From assembly GCF_003003275.1 (NCBI RefSeq), contig NZ_PVTO01000004.1:1-64000 (forward strand): DNA of 64,000 nucleotides, read 5' to 3'. Numbering within the stretch: the first letter of the stretch is position 1; each line of letters opens with the position of its first letter. Below are positions 9,721-20,789 of the stretch, one piece after another. The notes beneath the pieces are model-generated. The model had not been told where the DNA came from, searched no databases, and saw only the letters and a program-made list of their open reading frames with translations. The position numbers were made by a program, and so were the translations under genes. This stretch comes from Alkalibacterium olivapovliticus. GTDB lineage: Bacteria; Bacillota; Bacilli; Lactobacillales; Carnobacteriaceae_A.

Positions 9721-10702
9721 AACGAGTTGTGACGAAACAAGTGCGGCAGTGATAGAGGATGGTAAAGTGATTTTGTCTAATATCGTGGCATCTCAGATAA
9801 AAAGTCACCAGCGTTTTGGAGGAGTCGTTCCTGAGATTGCCAGCCGGCATCACGTTGAACAAATCACGCTCATTATAGAAGAAGCAATGACCGAGGCTGG
9901 GATAGAGTATACTGAACTAGATGCTGTTGCTGTCACTGAAGGGCCCGGCCTTGTTGGTGCCTTGCTCATTGGGGTGAATGCCGCTAAAGCTATAGCATTC
10001 GCTCATTCATTGCCGCTCATTGCAGTTAACCATATCAAAGGACATATCTTCGCTAATCAACTGTCAGATGATATGACATTTCCTTTATTATCTCTGGTGG
10101 TCAGTGGAGGACATACAGAGTTGATCTATATGTCATCACCGGATTCTTTTGAAATAATCGGAGAAACCAGAGATGATGCGGCAGGAGAGGCTTATGACAA
10201 AATTGGAAGAGTAATCGGTGTCCCTTATCCTGGCGGGAAGCATATAGATGAAATGGCTCACAGAGGAAACGATACGTATCACTTTCCTAGAGCTATGATG
10301 ACTGAGGACAATTATGACTTCAGCTTTAGTGGGCTGAAAAGTTCCTTCATCAATACGGTCCACAACGCCAGACAAAAAGGGGAAGAACTGAATACAATTG
10401 ATTTGGCGGCAAGTTTTCAGGCTGCCGTTACAGATGTACTGGTTGATAAAACGATTCGTGCAGCCCGAGAAAAACAAGTGCAGCAGCTTGTATTAGCTGG
10501 TGGCGTTGCTGCCAATAAAGGATTGCGGCAGGCGTTGACAGAAGCAGTCACAAATGAAATGCCAGATGTTGAACTGCTTATCCCTCCCCTTAATTTGTGT
10601 GGAGACAATGCTGCAATGATTGGGGCAGCGGCTTTTGTTCAACTGGAAAATGAAGAGTTCGCTGATTATACATTAAACGGCAAACCTGGCTTGTCAGTTT
10701 AG
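9692..10702 (+). CDS. tsaD: tRNA N6-threonylcarbamoyladenosine transferase TsaD
   Basis: Catalytic subunit that transfers threonylcarbamoyl from TC-AMP to A37 of tRNA. Start [20 protein letters not shown], metal-binding HxxxH in [10 protein letters not shown] (about residues 110-119), [15 protein letters not shown], and the C-terminal [12 protein letters not shown] with the nucleotide/metal-binding Asp. The 336-aa length is standard. The frame is open to 9674, but the ATG at 9692 follows AAGGAAG and gives the canonical N-terminus. It ends the tsaB-rimI-GNAT-tsaD operon. Confidence 0.97.
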   Translation: MKKKRILAIETSCDETSAAVIEDGKVILSNIVASQIKSHQRFGGVVPEIASRHHVEQITLIIEEAMTEAGIEYTELDAVAVTEGPGLVGALLIGVNAAKAIAFAHSLPLIAVNHIKGHIFANQLSDDMTFPLLSLVVSGGHTELIYMSSPDSFEIIGETRDDAAGEAYDKIGRVIGVPYPGGKHIDEMAHRGNDTYHFPRAMMTEDNYDFSFSGLKSSFINTVHNARQKGEELNTIDLAASFQAAVTDVLVDKTIRAAREKQVQQLVLAGGVAANKGLRQALTEAVTNEMPDVELLIPPLNLCGDNAAMIGAAAFVQLENEEFADYTLNGKPGLSV

Positions 10703-10787
10703 AAAAAGGCAGTTACTGAAAAGGAAATGGAGCTAAAGATAGCTCGACCTGAATTTTGACCCTGCTATTCTACTGTTTTAATAAAAA

Positions 10788-10850
10788 TAAAAATGCATTT
10801 CCCCGCTCGTTTCCTGTGATGACAGGAAGTGGAAGGGGAATGCATTTTTT
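10788..10850. terminator. bidirectional terminator after tsaD
   Basis: AAAATGCATT-TCCCC (from about 10789) pairs with GGGGAATGCATTTTTT (10835-10850). Inside it is a second perfect hairpin, TTCCTGT-GATG-ACAGGAA. It serves tsaD and, in reverse, the Lrp gene. Confidence 0.88.
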
Positions 10851-10870
10851 ATATTTTTGTCCTTATAAAA

Positions 10871-11317
10871 TTAATCATCAAACTCATGTAGCGTTAAGCC
10901 TCTAACAGGAACGGGTGTGGAAAACACGATTTGTGTGTATGTTTTGCCAAACTGCTGCAGGTCATTGATAAAATCATCCAGCTCAGTTGTCGTTGGATAC
11001 GATACTTTGATCAGCATGGAAAATTCACCTGTTACACAGTTGCACTCGAGAACGTTAGATGTGTTTTCAATGTAAGGATAGAAATCTTTCTTCTGGGCCG
11101 GACTTAAATCCAATTGAATAAACGCCTGTATATGATAACCTAATTTCTTTAAATTCACACATGTCATATATTTATCAATAAAGCCTTCTTTTTCCAGTTT
11201 TGAAATCCGATTTGAAATAGCGGGCGAAGACAGGTAAGTTTCACTCGCTATTTCCTTTAATGATGCACGGCTGTTCTCTTGTAATATCTGGAGTATTTTC
11301 AAATCCATCTGATCCAT
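10871..11317 (-). CDS. Lrp/AsnC-family transcriptional regulator
   Basis: 148-aa feast/famine regulator. N-terminal winged HTH (LKILQILQENSRASLKEIASETYLSSPAISNRISKLEKEGFI) and C-terminal RAM/AsnC ligand domain (CVTGEFSMLIKVSYPTTTELDDFINDLQQFGKT). The ATG at 11317 has AGAGGA upstream. It is a monocistronic gene inserted between tsaD and the ABC-F gene in an otherwise B. subtilis-like order. Ligand unknown; amino acids are usual for the family. Confidence 0.9.
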   Translation of the reverse strand: MDQMDLKILQILQENSRASLKEIASETYLSSPAISNRISKLEKEGFIDKYMTCVNLKKLGYHIQAFIQLDLSPAQKKDFYPYIENTSNVLECNCVTGEFSMLIKVSYPTTTELDDFINDLQQFGKTYTQIVFSTPVPVRGLTLHEFDD

Positions 11318-11373
11318 ATACGTTCCTCTTTCTTTTTGATGATTTGTGATAACAGGAAGAATGATTAATGATA

Positions 11374-13332
11374 CTAAAGGTTTTCCAATGATTCATGCAG
11401 CTCTTCCCATTTTTCCATCAAGTTTTCCTGTTTTGTTGAGAGCATCTGGTTCTGCCTTGCCAATGATTCTGTCTTCTCACTGTCAGAAAATGTATCCGGC
11501 TGACTCATTTCGGTTTGGATGGTCAGGAGTTCTTCTTCAAGAGTCTCCAGCTCTTTTTCAATCGTTTCAATCTCACGGCTCAATTTTCGTTCCATTTTCT
11601 GTTTTTCTTTCTGGGCTTCAAATGCCTGTTTTGTTTCACTACCAGTTGGTGTATCTTCCTGCAGTGATGAATTACCTGCGGCAGCTGTATCCTGATCCAG
11701 CGTATTTAAAGCCTCCAGCTCTGTTTTTTTCTGAAGGTAATAATCGTAGTCCCCGAGGTAAAGAGTTGCACCATCCTCAGACAGTTCAACCACTTTAGTG
11801 GCCAACCGGTTGATAAAGTACCGATCATGAGAAACGAAGAGCAAGGTTCCTGCAAAATCGATAAGCGCATTTTCAAGCACTTCTTTTGAATCGATATCCA
11901 GATGGTTAGTCGGCTCATCCAAGAGCAGCATATTGTTTTTCTCAAGTGCCAGTTTAGCAAGTGCGACACGCGCCTTCTCGCCACCACTTAGAGAGCTGAC
12001 CGATTTTTCAACATCGTCGCCACTGAATAAAAAGGAGCCCAGCAGTGTTCGAATCGATTGCTCCGGCAGTAATGGGTGATCATCCCATACCTCATTCAAA
12101 ACAGTTTTTTTCTCATTAAGTGTACGCTGTTCCTGGTCATAATACCCTAAATCTACTTTAGTCCCATATTTTATTTCACCCCGAATTGGTTTCAGGAGTT
12201 TGTTAATGGTTTTCAGTAAGGTGGTTTTTCCAACCCCATTTGGTCCGACAACGGCAATAGAATCTTCTTTCCTGATATCCAGATCGATATGATCTGAAAG
12301 AGGAGTGCCGTCATAGCCAATGGCCAGTTCTTTTGTTTGGAGAACCTGCTGACCAGATTCTCTTTCTGTTGCAAACTGAAAGTGTGCACTTTTTTCATTG
12401 CCTTGTGGTCTGTCTAACGTATCCATTTTCTCCAGCTGTTTTCTTCTGGATTGAGCCCGTTTAGTAGTGGATGCCCGCACTAGGTTCCGATTGACAAAAT
12501 CTTCAAGCTTGTCGATTTTTTTCTGCTGCTTTTCAAACACTTTCCACTCACGGGTAATTCTCTCAGCCTTTTGCTTTAAATAATTGGAGTAATTTCCAGG
12601 ATAATAATCGACAGCTCCACGGCTGACTTCATATATGTCTTGAACAACTTTATCCAAAAAGTACCGGTCATGCGATACGATCAGTAACGATTTTGAGTAA
12701 TTCTGTAAATAACTTTCCAGCCAGGCAAGAGTATCAATATCCAAGTGGTTAGTGGGCTCATCCAGTATCAGCAGATCTTTTTTCTGTAAGAGCAGCTTAG
12801 CCAAAGCCAGTCGTGTTTTCTGGCCACCTGATAGATTGGAAATCGGTGTGTCGTAGTCTTCTTCATAATATCGAAAGCCATGCAGCACAGACCGTATTTC
12901 GCTCTCGATACCGTATCCGTTGTTCTCTTTGAAAGCCTGCTGAAGATGGTCATAGCGGGTGAGCAAATTTGAATAGCTATCCGACTGCTTATCAAGTGTC
13001 CCATCGCTCAATTGTTCTTCAATAGCATGCATTTCTTTTTCGATCAGCTTGACTGGTTCTGTTAGTTTATCCATTTCTTCCCATATCGTCAGGTTGGATT
13101 CAAGACCAGTATGCTGGTCAAGGTAACCGATCGTACAGTCTTTCTTTTTATGAATGGTACCGGCATCCGGTTCTTCTTTTCCGGATAGAATATTTAATAA
13201 GGTCGTTTTACCTGCACCATTTCGACCAACGAGACCGACTCGGGCTTTATCTTTGATTTCAATAGAGACATTTTCAAATAAAACATCCGCACCAAAATGT
13301 CTTGCGATTTTCTGAGTTTGTAGAAGTATCAT
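11374..13332 (-). CDS. ABC-F family ATPase (YdiF-like)
   Basis: Two ABC ATPase domains with no membrane segments: Walker A GRNGAGKTT and LSGGQKTRLALAKLL in the first half, GPNGVGKTT and LSGGEKARVALAKLAL in the second, joined by a charged linker (P-site tRNA interaction motif region), with a C-terminal coiled coil (EKQKMERKLSREIETIEKELETLEEELL). ABC-F proteins act on ribosomes. The start at 13332 was preferred over 13344 because GAGGA lies 5 nt upstream of the former; 652 aa. Between tsaD and rex, as ydiF is in B. subtilis. Confidence 0.92.
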   Translation of the reverse strand: MILLQTQKIARHFGADVLFENVSIEIKDKARVGLVGRNGAGKTTLLNILSGKEEPDAGTIHKKKDCTIGYLDQHTGLESNLTIWEEMDKLTEPVKLIEKEMHAIEEQLSDGTLDKQSDSYSNLLTRYDHLQQAFKENNGYGIESEIRSVLHGFRYYEEDYDTPISNLSGGQKTRLALAKLLLQKKDLLILDEPTNHLDIDTLAWLESYLQNYSKSLLIVSHDRYFLDKVVQDIYEVSRGAVDYYPGNYSNYLKQKAERITREWKVFEKQQKKIDKLEDFVNRNLVRASTTKRAQSRRKQLEKMDTLDRPQGNEKSAHFQFATERESGQQVLQTKELAIGYDGTPLSDHIDLDIRKEDSIAVVGPNGVGKTTLLKTINKLLKPIRGEIKYGTKVDLGYYDQEQRTLNEKKTVLNEVWDDHPLLPEQSIRTLLGSFLFSGDDVEKSVSSLSGGEKARVALAKLALEKNNMLLLDEPTNHLDIDSKEVLENALIDFAGTLLFVSHDRYFINRLATKVVELSEDGATLYLGDYDYYLQKKTELEALNTLDQDTAAAGNSSLQEDTPTGSETKQAFEAQKEKQKMERKLSREIETIEKELETLEEELLTIQTEMSQPDTFSDSEKTESLARQNQMLSTKQENLMEKWEELHESLENL

Positions 13333-13574
13333 AGGGATCCTCATTTTCTATACGTGTTATCTATCTTTAGGTATTAGTGTAGCACACAGACTGAATAAAT
13401 CACTAGTGTAAATAAAGGAGAGCGCTGACATTGTGAAATTTATTTTGCAGGTGTCCTGATAAGGATAGTTTGTTCATTGTTCTATAATTGTTCAGTAGAT
13501 TACATGACAATTGCATAAAGATATTGACTGTTTTCCTAAAAAGGGGCATATTTGCTTTATTTTATAATGAGTAG

Positions 13575-13583
13575 TGGTATAAT
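13575..13583 (+). promoter_or_regulatory. extended -10 promoter of rex
   Basis: TGGTATAAT is a perfect extended -10 (TGnTATAAT). The nearest -35-like hexamer is poor, as expected for this class. Predicted start about 13590, roughly 120 nt before the rex ATG. A second TATAAT lies at 13563-13568. Confidence 0.6.
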
Positions 13584-13606
13584 ATTGATTGGAAACATTT
13601 AGTAAG

Positions 13607-13622
13607 TTTGTGAATGCACAAA
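13607..13622 (+). promoter_or_regulatory. candidate Rex autoregulatory palindrome
   Basis: TTTGTGAATGCACAAA has perfect 6-bp arms (TTTGTG/CACAAA), the half-site letters of Rex operators (TTGTG...CACAA), but only 4 bp between arms instead of the usual 8. A second half-site-like TTGTGAAATTTATTT begins at 13431. It is located just after the predicted rex transcription start. Confidence 0.35.
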
Positions 13623-13710
13623 GTGAGAAATAGATACAAAATGTATCAAATCGGCTCAAAAACAAGCCAAAGATGTTTTAAATTTAACGAAATAGATGAG
13701 GAGAATGACA

Positions 13711-14412
13711 ATGGCTGAAAAGAAAATACCAAAAGCTACTGCACGCAGACTGCCATTATACTACCGTTATTTGCGTTTTTTATATGAGGCAGGAAAAGAA
13801 CGTGTGTCCTCAGCCAAATTAAGTGAAGCTGTAAAAGTAGACAGTGCGACGATCAGACGTGATTTTTCATACTTCGGTGCTTTAGGTAAAAGAGGGTATG
13901 GATATGATGTAGAAGCACTAATGAACTTCTTCAGTAAGACCTTGAACCAGGACCGCTTAACGAATGTCGCGCTGATAGGTGTAGGGAATTTGGGGCAAGC
14001 TTTACTGAATTATAACTTTCGACGAAATAACAATATTCGGATTAGTGCCGGATTTGATGTCAAAGACGAACTTATTGGAACGATTCACCAAGGTGTACCG
14101 ATATACGACATTAACGAAATGGTCGAGCAGTTGGAAATGCAGCAGATCGATGTAGCCATACTGACAGTTCCATCCGAGTTAGCACAAGAGATGGCAGATA
14201 AGCTGGTTAAGGGTGGCGTTAAAGGGATTATGAACTTTACTCCGATCAGAGTAACTGTTCCCAAGGAAATCAGAGTACACAATGTGGATCTGACTAATGA
14301 GCTGCAGACACTGATTTATTTTATCAATTATTACCAGGATTTTGATAAAGATAAAAATGAAGACAAAGATACAGTTAGTGACCCGTTGAATGATCTTTTT
14401 TATAAAGAATAA
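13711..14412 (+). CDS. rex: redox-sensing transcriptional repressor Rex
   Basis: Rex senses the NADH/NAD+ ratio and represses fermentative and anaerobic genes. N-terminal winged helix ([43 protein letters not shown]) and C-terminal Rossmann domain with [13 protein letters not shown] (about residues 90-102) and the domain-swap helix at the C-terminus. The frame opens at 13696, but the ATG at 13711 follows GAGGAG by 7 nt and begins [10 protein letters not shown] as in relatives; 233 aa. Divergent from the ABC-F gene. Confidence 0.96.
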   Translation: MAEKKIPKATARRLPLYYRYLRFLYEAGKERVSSAKLSEAVKVDSATIRRDFSYFGALGKRGYGYDVEALMNFFSKTLNQDRLTNVALIGVGNLGQALLNYNFRRNNNIRISAGFDVKDELIGTIHQGVPIYDINEMVEQLEMQQIDVAILTVPSELAQEMADKLVKGGVKGIMNFTPIRVTVPKEIRVHNVDLTNELQTLIYFINYYQDFDKDKNEDKDTVSDPLNDLFYKE

Positions 14413-14416
14413 AGAG

Positions 14417-14467
14417 AGCCAATCTTCACATCAGTTTTGAGCTGATGGGTGAAGATTGGCTTTTTTT
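14417..14467 (+). terminator. rex terminator
   Basis: AGCCAATCTTCAC (14417-14429) pairs with GTGAAGATTGGCT (ending 14461), with an inner ATCAG/CTGAT, then a run of seven T. In reverse it can also serve the ydiK-like gene. Confidence 0.92.
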
Positions 14468-14675
14468 ACTGCTTATCTTTTTTTCCTTTTTTAATTTGAT
14501 AAAATGATGCTGCCATTCTCGTACCTTGGACAAAATCCTTAGTAGCAAATAAAGCAAAGAGATAGGAGAAAAATCCCCATCCGCTAGTGCCGACTGAATC
14601 AATGGTGAAAAAAAGAAACAGCATGGAAAATGCATATTTGAAAATTATCTGAAACATAATTTGTTTTTCAGTCAT
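14466..14675 (-). CDS. small membrane protein, YdiK-like
   Basis: 69-aa protein with two hydrophobic segments (IIFKYAFSMLFLFFTIDSVG and GWGFFSYLFALFATKDFVQG) and a basic tail (KKGKKDKQ). This layout and the position between rex and a YdiL-like protease match B. subtilis YdiK (DUF4305). The frame extends to 14741, but the ATG at 14675 has AAAGGA upstream and begins MTEKQIMFQ, so it was chosen. Function unknown; the family call leans on synteny. Confidence 0.75.
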   Translation of the reverse strand: MTEKQIMFQIIFKYAFSMLFLFFTIDSVGTSGWGFFSYLFALFATKDFVQGTRMAASFYQIKKGKKDKQ

Positions 14676-14703
14676 TATAAGTCCTTTCTTAGATGCTCTA
14701 TTA

Positions 14704-15366
14704 TTATAATAAATAGATGTTAGCCAAAACTGCAAAGACATTCATCAGGCAATGAGCGATAATTGGTGTCCAGATGTTCTTAGTTTTGTAATACAACCAG
14801 GCAAAGACCAAGCCCATTGTAGAATAAACAAGCAGTAATCCATCAAAATGGATAATAGCAAAAATCAGTGAACTGATGACTGCGGCGCCAATGCCTCCCA
14901 GTTTGCCGACCAGCATTCCGAATAAAGCTTTTCTGAAAACGAATTCTTCCATAATAGGGCCAGTCACGCCGATTAGTAAAAGAAAAGCCGGGTAAGTCCT
15001 CACGACTTCCACGAGCATTTGCGTGTTTTCTGATTCCATTGAAGACCCCAGTAAATTGACCTCGATAATACTGGCGATATTCTGTACAACCAGTGCAATA
15101 AACATACCAGCCAGTCCCCAAATCAGTATGGTACCGATAGAGCCTCCAAAGGAACGTTCAAAATCAAACTGCATCTGTTGTCGTCTCTCGATCCAGATCA
15201 TTCCAATGGCACCAAGAGTAAACAGAACCATGGACGGCATTAAAAAGCCGACAGTTCCAAGTGTGTCCGGCAGGAAGAATGGAATAAGTGCTGAGAGAAG
15301 CTGGACAGTCAGAAATAAAATGATCATGTGTATTGCTGCTTTTTTATTTGTTTCGTGTGTTGGCAT
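14704..15366 (-). CDS. CPBP-family intramembrane metalloprotease (YdiL-like)
   Basis: Multi-pass membrane protein (about six to eight helices) with the CPBP/Abi signature: motif 1 in GPIMEEFVFRKALFG (EExxxR) about residues 135-149, and the HFD and H...N residues in IFAIIHFDGLLL and IAHCLMNVFA near the C-terminus. Homologues process prenylated or membrane substrates, and some relate to bacteriocin immunity. The start at 15366 was chosen because AAAGG is flush against the ATG at 15375 but 9 nt from 15366; 220 aa. Same place as ydiL next to groES in B. subtilis. Confidence 0.88.
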   Translation of the reverse strand: MPTHETNKKAAIHMIILFLTVQLLSALIPFFLPDTLGTVGFLMPSMVLFTLGAIGMIWIERRQQMQFDFERSFGGSIGTILIWGLAGMFIALVVQNIASIIEVNLLGSSMESENTQMLVEVVRTYPAFLLLIGVTGPIMEEFVFRKALFGMLVGKLGGIGAAVISSLIFAIIHFDGLLLVYSTMGLVFAWLYYKTKNIWTPIIAHCLMNVFAVLANIYLL

Positions 15367-15469
15367 ACTGTTCATCCTTTAATTCATATTCCCACAATAA
15401 TAGTAATTTAACACAAATAGACACCGGTTGCCACAAACGAAATTTTTCAAAAAAATTTACACTTAAGAC

Positions 15470-15498
15470 TTGCAAGAAATCAAAGTTTTGAATATACT
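15470..15498 (+). promoter_or_regulatory. sigma-A promoter of groESL
   Basis: TTGCAA (15470-15475), 17-bp spacer, TATACT (15493-15498). The transcription start would fall at the CIRCE element. Confidence 0.85.
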
Positions 15499-15509
15499 AG
15501 GTAATGGAG

Positions 15510-15536
15510 TTAGCACTCGGAGGTCGAGAGTGCTAA
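15510..15536 (+). promoter_or_regulatory. CIRCE element (HrcA operator)
   Basis: Exact consensus TTAGCACTC (15510-15518), 9-nt spacer, GAGTGCTAA (15528-15536). Binding site of the heat-shock repressor HrcA, placed directly after the -10 of groESL. No CtsR box was seen alongside. Confidence 0.98.
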
Positions 15537-15613
15537 AACTACTTGATCTACTGAAATCAGTAGTGAAAATATGTAAACAATAGACTATTAAATTATTTTG
15601 GAGGGATTACATC

Positions 15614-15898
15614 ATGTTAAAACCTTTAGGAAATCGAGTACTTCTTGAAGTGACAAAAGAAGAAGAAAAAACTGCAAGCGGATTAGTTTTACCGGATTCT
15701 GCAAAAGAAAAACCTCAATCTGCGGTTGTTGTAGCTGTTGGTGAAGGAAAATTACTAGAGAATGGACAGCTAGCTGCTGTTTCAGTAACCGTTGGGGACA
15801 ATGTTATTTTTGAAAAATACGCTGGATCTGAAGTCAAATATCAAGGGACAGAGTATTTAGTGGTTAAAGACACAGATATTATTGCAATAGTAGAATAA
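15614..15898 (+). CDS. groES: co-chaperonin GroES
   Basis: 94-aa Gro[15 protein letters not shown], mobile-loop region [19 protein letters not shown] (about residues 17-35) and the C-terminal [17 protein letters not shown]. It forms the heptameric lid of GroEL. GGAGG precedes the ATG. First gene of the CIRCE-controlled groESL operon. Confidence 0.98.
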   Translation: MLKPLGNRVLLEVTKEEEKTASGLVLPDSAKEKPQSAVVVAVGEGKLLENGQLAAVSVTVGDNVIFEKYAGSEVKYQGTEYLVVKDTDIIAIVE

Positions 15899-15939
15899 CA
15901 GTTAAGCATAATCATTAAAAAATTTAAGGAGCGGTTTAA

Positions 15940-17568
<1,629 letters not shown>

Positions 17569-17625
17569 GGAACTGAATGCACGTCATTCTGATCTGCTTA
17601 ACAAACTTAAATAATTGACTATAAT

Positions 17626-17674
17626 GCTGGATAAGGAGGCGGATGAATAATCTGTTCCTTATCCAGCTTTTTTT
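17626..17674 (+). terminator. groESL terminator
   Basis: GCTGGATAAGGA (17626-17637) pairs with TCCTTATCCAGC (17656-17667), followed by TTTTTTT. Confidence 0.92.
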
Positions 17675-17755
17675 GTCCATAGATCAAATCAGGCATAGGA
17701 TTATGGTATGATGAGAATCAAAATAAAGACTCAAGAGGGTAAAAAGGGGAAAAAT

Positions 17756-18679
17756 ATGAGGGATAAAACAATAGCTATAGTTGGATTAGGTGCTCTCGGT
17801 ATTTTATATGGCCAGCACTTATCAGCTGCATTAGGAAAAAACAGGGTCAGAATAATAGTGAACCAAGAAAGAAAAGAGCGTTATGAAGAAGAAGGCGTTA
17901 CTTTGAATGGGGTATTTTGCGATTTTAACTATGTGCTGGAAACAGAGAAGACTAGTCCCGCCGATCTGATTATCGTTTGCACAAAATCATTAACTTTAGA
18001 CAGTGGGATGGAATCGATGTATAACCAAGTCGGCGAGCAGACGACAATCATATCTTTGATCAATGGCATTTCCAGCGAACAGATTATTGGGTCGAGATTT
18101 GGACACGAGAAAGTGATACCAACTGTGGCGATCGGAATGGATGCGACGAGAGAAGGGCAAAATGTCCGGTCGAAAGTAAAGGGCTGGCTGCAGATCGGTG
18201 CAGACATTCCTGAAAAAGAATCGAGGCTGCATCAAGTCATGGCGTTATTCGATGAAGCGGCGTTTCCCTATGTAGTTGAAAAGGACATTATGCTTAAAAT
18301 ATGGGAAAAATTCATCATGAACGTCGGTGTGAATCAGGTCGTCATGGTAAATGAAACGACGTATGGTGGTGTTCAGACGGGTGGAGACTTTCACGCACAA
18401 GCGCGTGCGGCCATGCTTGAAGTCGTATCGATCGCTCAGTCTGAAGGCATTCTACTCACTGAAGAACATGTGCAAAAAGCATTTGATATTATCGATACAG
18501 TGGATCCGGACGGAATGCCCTCAATGAGGCAGGATGGATTTGCCAGAAGACCTTCTGAAGTGGAGCTTTTCTCAGGAACAATTTTAGCCAAATCAGATAA
18601 ATATGGCATTGCTGCACCAGTAAACGAATTTCTTTACAGTGAAGTAAAGCGTATTGAGTCTGAGTATACTTGGGTGTAG
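17756..18679 (+). CDS. ketopantoate reductase family protein (ApbA/PanE-like)
   Basis: 307-aa NADP-dependent dehydrogenase. Rossmann motif IAIVGLGALGILYG at residues 7-20, VCTKSLTLD, and the C-terminal ApbA domain with LKIWEKFIMNVGVNQ carrying the catalytic Lys, then RRPSEVELFSG. True PanE reduces 2-dehydropantoate for pantothenate/CoA synthesis, but lactic bacteria carry several paralogues with other substrates and no pan gene lies nearby, so no symbol is given. The frame opens at 17708; the ATG at 17756 has AAGGGG upstream and starts at the Rossmann strand. Confidence 0.85.
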   Translation: MRDKTIAIVGLGALGILYGQHLSAALGKNRVRIIVNQERKERYEEEGVTLNGVFCDFNYVLETEKTSPADLIIVCTKSLTLDSGMESMYNQVGEQTTIISLINGISSEQIIGSRFGHEKVIPTVAIGMDATREGQNVRSKVKGWLQIGADIPEKESRLHQVMALFDEAAFPYVVEKDIMLKIWEKFIMNVGVNQVVMVNETTYGGVQTGGDFHAQARAAMLEVVSIAQSEGILLTEEHVQKAFDIIDTVDPDGMPSMRQDGFARRPSEVELFSGTILAKSDKYGIAAPVNEFLYSEVKRIESEYTWV

Positions 18680-18779
18680 TGTTTTAATCAGCAGATTTAG
18701 TGTCGGGAAATGTAATCAAGGACTGTTAGACACAGTTTGTATACTGATAAAAACCTTTAAATGGAAGGGGTAATTAGAA

Positions 18780-19121
18780 ATGAACAGACTAGTTTTATTG
18801 ATAGGAACCCTCTTTTTATTCTCTTGTCAGTCAGAAGTGGACAAGCTAAATCAACCGGACACAGAATCACCTGATTCAAATAATCAAAATGATGAATCAA
18901 CTGATGTATTTACAGCAGAAATTATGGAAATTAATGGCGATAGTGCGGTGGTTTTCGCGGAGGATATTGAAGCCTATCCTTCTGGTGCAAATATTAGTAT
19001 ATCTCTGCCAGAAGAGGAAGAGTGGCAAGTAGGAGACGTTTTGCGTGTGGAACATAATGGCTTTTTCATGGAAAGTGATCCCTTGCAAATCGGGCAGATA
19101 AGTGTAGAGAAAGTGGATTAA
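18780..19121 (+). CDS. lipoprotein, DUF3221-like
   Basis: 113-aa secreted lipoprotein: short signal MNRLVLLIGTLFLFSC with Cys16 in a lipobox-like FSC context, an Asn/Asp/Ser-rich linker (residues 25-42), then a small beta-rich domain (FTAEIMEINGDSAVVFAED ... WQVGDVLRVEHNG) of the type found in DUF3221 (YobA-like) proteins. Probably an OB-like fold at the outer membrane face; function unknown. GAAGGGG precedes the ATG. Confidence 0.75.
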   Translation: MNRLVLLIGTLFLFSCQSEVDKLNQPDTESPDSNNQNDESTDVFTAEIMEINGDSAVVFAEDIEAYPSGANISISLPEEEEWQVGDVLRVEHNGFFMESDPLQIGQISVEKVD

Positions 19122-19157
19122 CTGCATACTTAAATAGGACGAATTGGAGTGGACTAA

Positions 19158-19955
19158 ATGAAAATCAGCGCTATACAGTTAGATCTTGCTTTTAATGACC
19201 CAATCGAGAACGAGAAGACAGTTGAAAAACTGATACGCGAAACAGTCAATAACGAAAAACCTGATATAATCGTTCTCCCTGAGATGTGGAATGTCTCTTT
19301 TTTTCCTAAAAACCTTGAAGAGGTTGCGGATCTGAATGGCAAACGGACGGTAAAATTGCTAAGTCACTTAAGTAAAGATTGTGAAGTCAACATAATTGGC
19401 GGATCGGTAGCTACACTAATTGATGGACATTTCTATAATACAAGTTACAGTTTTGACCGAGAAGGTGAATTGCTTCATACCTACCATAAGGTCCACTTGT
19501 TTTCTCCATCGAACGAACATAAAACATTCAGCTCAGGAAATCAGTTAGGTATTTTTGAAATAGAAGGCATAAAAGTCGGAGTGGCCACATGCTATGATCT
19601 CCGTTTTGTAGAATGGATCCGCATGATGGCATTAGAAGGCATTGAGATGTTATTTGTACCTGCAGCTTGGCCAAACCCTAGAGTATTTCCTTGGCAGACA
19701 CTGCAGCGCGCAAGGGCAATAGAAAATCAGATTTTTGTCATTGGAGTCAACAGTGTAGGTGAGACTGACAAGCTATCATTTTGCGGACACTCAATGATCT
19801 TGAATCCTCTAGGAGATACCCTTGCAGAAGCTGCTGAGGAAGAAACAGTTTTGACAGCTGTTATAGATTTGAACTCGCGAAAAGAAATTAGAGAACAGAT
19901 AAATGTATTTAACGATCGTCGTCCAGAACTTTATAAATGGAATGAACCTAAATAG
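19158..19955 (+). CDS. carbon-nitrogen hydrolase (nitrilase superfamily, omega-amidase-like)
   Basis: 265-aa nitrilase-superfamily amidase with the Glu-Lys-Cys triad visible: Glu in VLPEMWN (about residue 42), Lys in YHKVHLF (about 112), Cys in VATCYDLRF (about 147). The pattern is closest to omega-amidase/MtnU-type enzymes, which hydrolyse 2-oxoglutaramate or the keto-acid amide made in methionine salvage. No mtn genes lie nearby, so the substrate is inferred only. GGAGTGG precedes the ATG. Confidence 0.87.
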   Translation: MKISAIQLDLAFNDPIENEKTVEKLIRETVNNEKPDIIVLPEMWNVSFFPKNLEEVADLNGKRTVKLLSHLSKDCEVNIIGGSVATLIDGHFYNTSYSFDREGELLHTYHKVHLFSPSNEHKTFSSGNQLGIFEIEGIKVGVATCYDLRFVEWIRMMALEGIEMLFVPAAWPNPRVFPWQTLQRARAIENQIFVIGVNSVGETDKLSFCGHSMILNPLGDTLAEAAEEETVLTAVIDLNSRKEIREQINVFNDRRPELYKWNEPK

Positions 19956-19994
19956 CAGTGTGCCAGCTTTAGAATAAATGCAGAAAGGCCGATC

Positions 19995-20723
19995 ATGATG
20001 GATCAGGAAGAAGAGGAAAAGAGTGCGTATTTCACTATTGACCCCGAAGCGCTGGAGTATTTGAAAAAAGCAGATCCAGTGCTGGGAAAAGCGATAGATG
20101 CCATTGGTAAGGTAAGAAGAGTTATCAGACCCAACCTTTATACAGCATTGGTGAACAGCATCATAGGACAGCAGATATCCACTAAAGCCCAGCAGACAAT
20201 CTGGAACAGGCTGGAAGATAAATTGGGAGAAGTAACACCTGAAAATATACTCAGTTTGTCGGACGAAGAGGTTCAGTCTATTGGAATTTCATTCCGAAAA
20301 GTCTCATACATTAAACAAGTCTCTAAAGAAATCGTTCAGGGAGACCTTGATCTGAATGAACTTCAGACAATGAGTGATGATGAAGTGACTCAAAGGCTTT
20401 CCCAAATCAAAGGGGTCGGTGTGTGGACAGCTGAAATGCTGATGATTTTTTCGATGGGTCGAGAGGACATTTTGAGCTGGGACGACCTGGCTATTCATAG
20501 AGGCTTACGGATGCTCTACCATCACAGAAGGATTACAAAAAAGCTCTTTGCCAAATATAAAAGACGGTATTCTCCATACTCAAGCATTGCCAGTCTATAC
20601 CTCTGGGAGATTGCCGGAGGAGCTGTTTCTGACATGAAAGACTATGCCCCTTTAACGGAAGCACAAAAAAAGCGTAGAGCACGAAGCAGAAGACACACTA
20701 AATCAGTAGATCCGAAAAGATAA
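19995..20723 (+). CDS. DNA-3-methyladenine glycosylase II (AlkA-like, HhH-GPD)
   Basis: 242-aa base-excision repair glycosylase. Segment NSIIGQQISTKAQQTIWNRL, the helix-hairpin-helix LSQIKGVGVWTAEMLMIFSMGR (about residues 137-158) and the catalytic Asp in SWDDLAIHRGLR. It lacks the N-terminal domain of E. coli AlkA, as usual in Firmicutes. Two adjacent ATGs (19995, 19998) are equally placed after AAAGG; the first is given. The C-terminus is Arg/Lys-rich. Confidence 0.88.
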   Translation: MMDQEEEEKSAYFTIDPEALEYLKKADPVLGKAIDAIGKVRRVIRPNLYTALVNSIIGQQISTKAQQTIWNRLEDKLGEVTPENILSLSDEEVQSIGISFRKVSYIKQVSKEIVQGDLDLNELQTMSDDEVTQRLSQIKGVGVWTAEMLMIFSMGREDILSWDDLAIHRGLRMLYHHRRITKKLFAKYKRRYSPYSSIASLYLWEIAGGAVSDMKDYAPLTEAQKKRRARSRRHTKSVDPKR

Positions 20724-20789
20724 ACACAGATAATAGACATCTCTTGACCATTGTATTTTTTCAGAAAAGGAAAATCAGGAGGCATGGGC

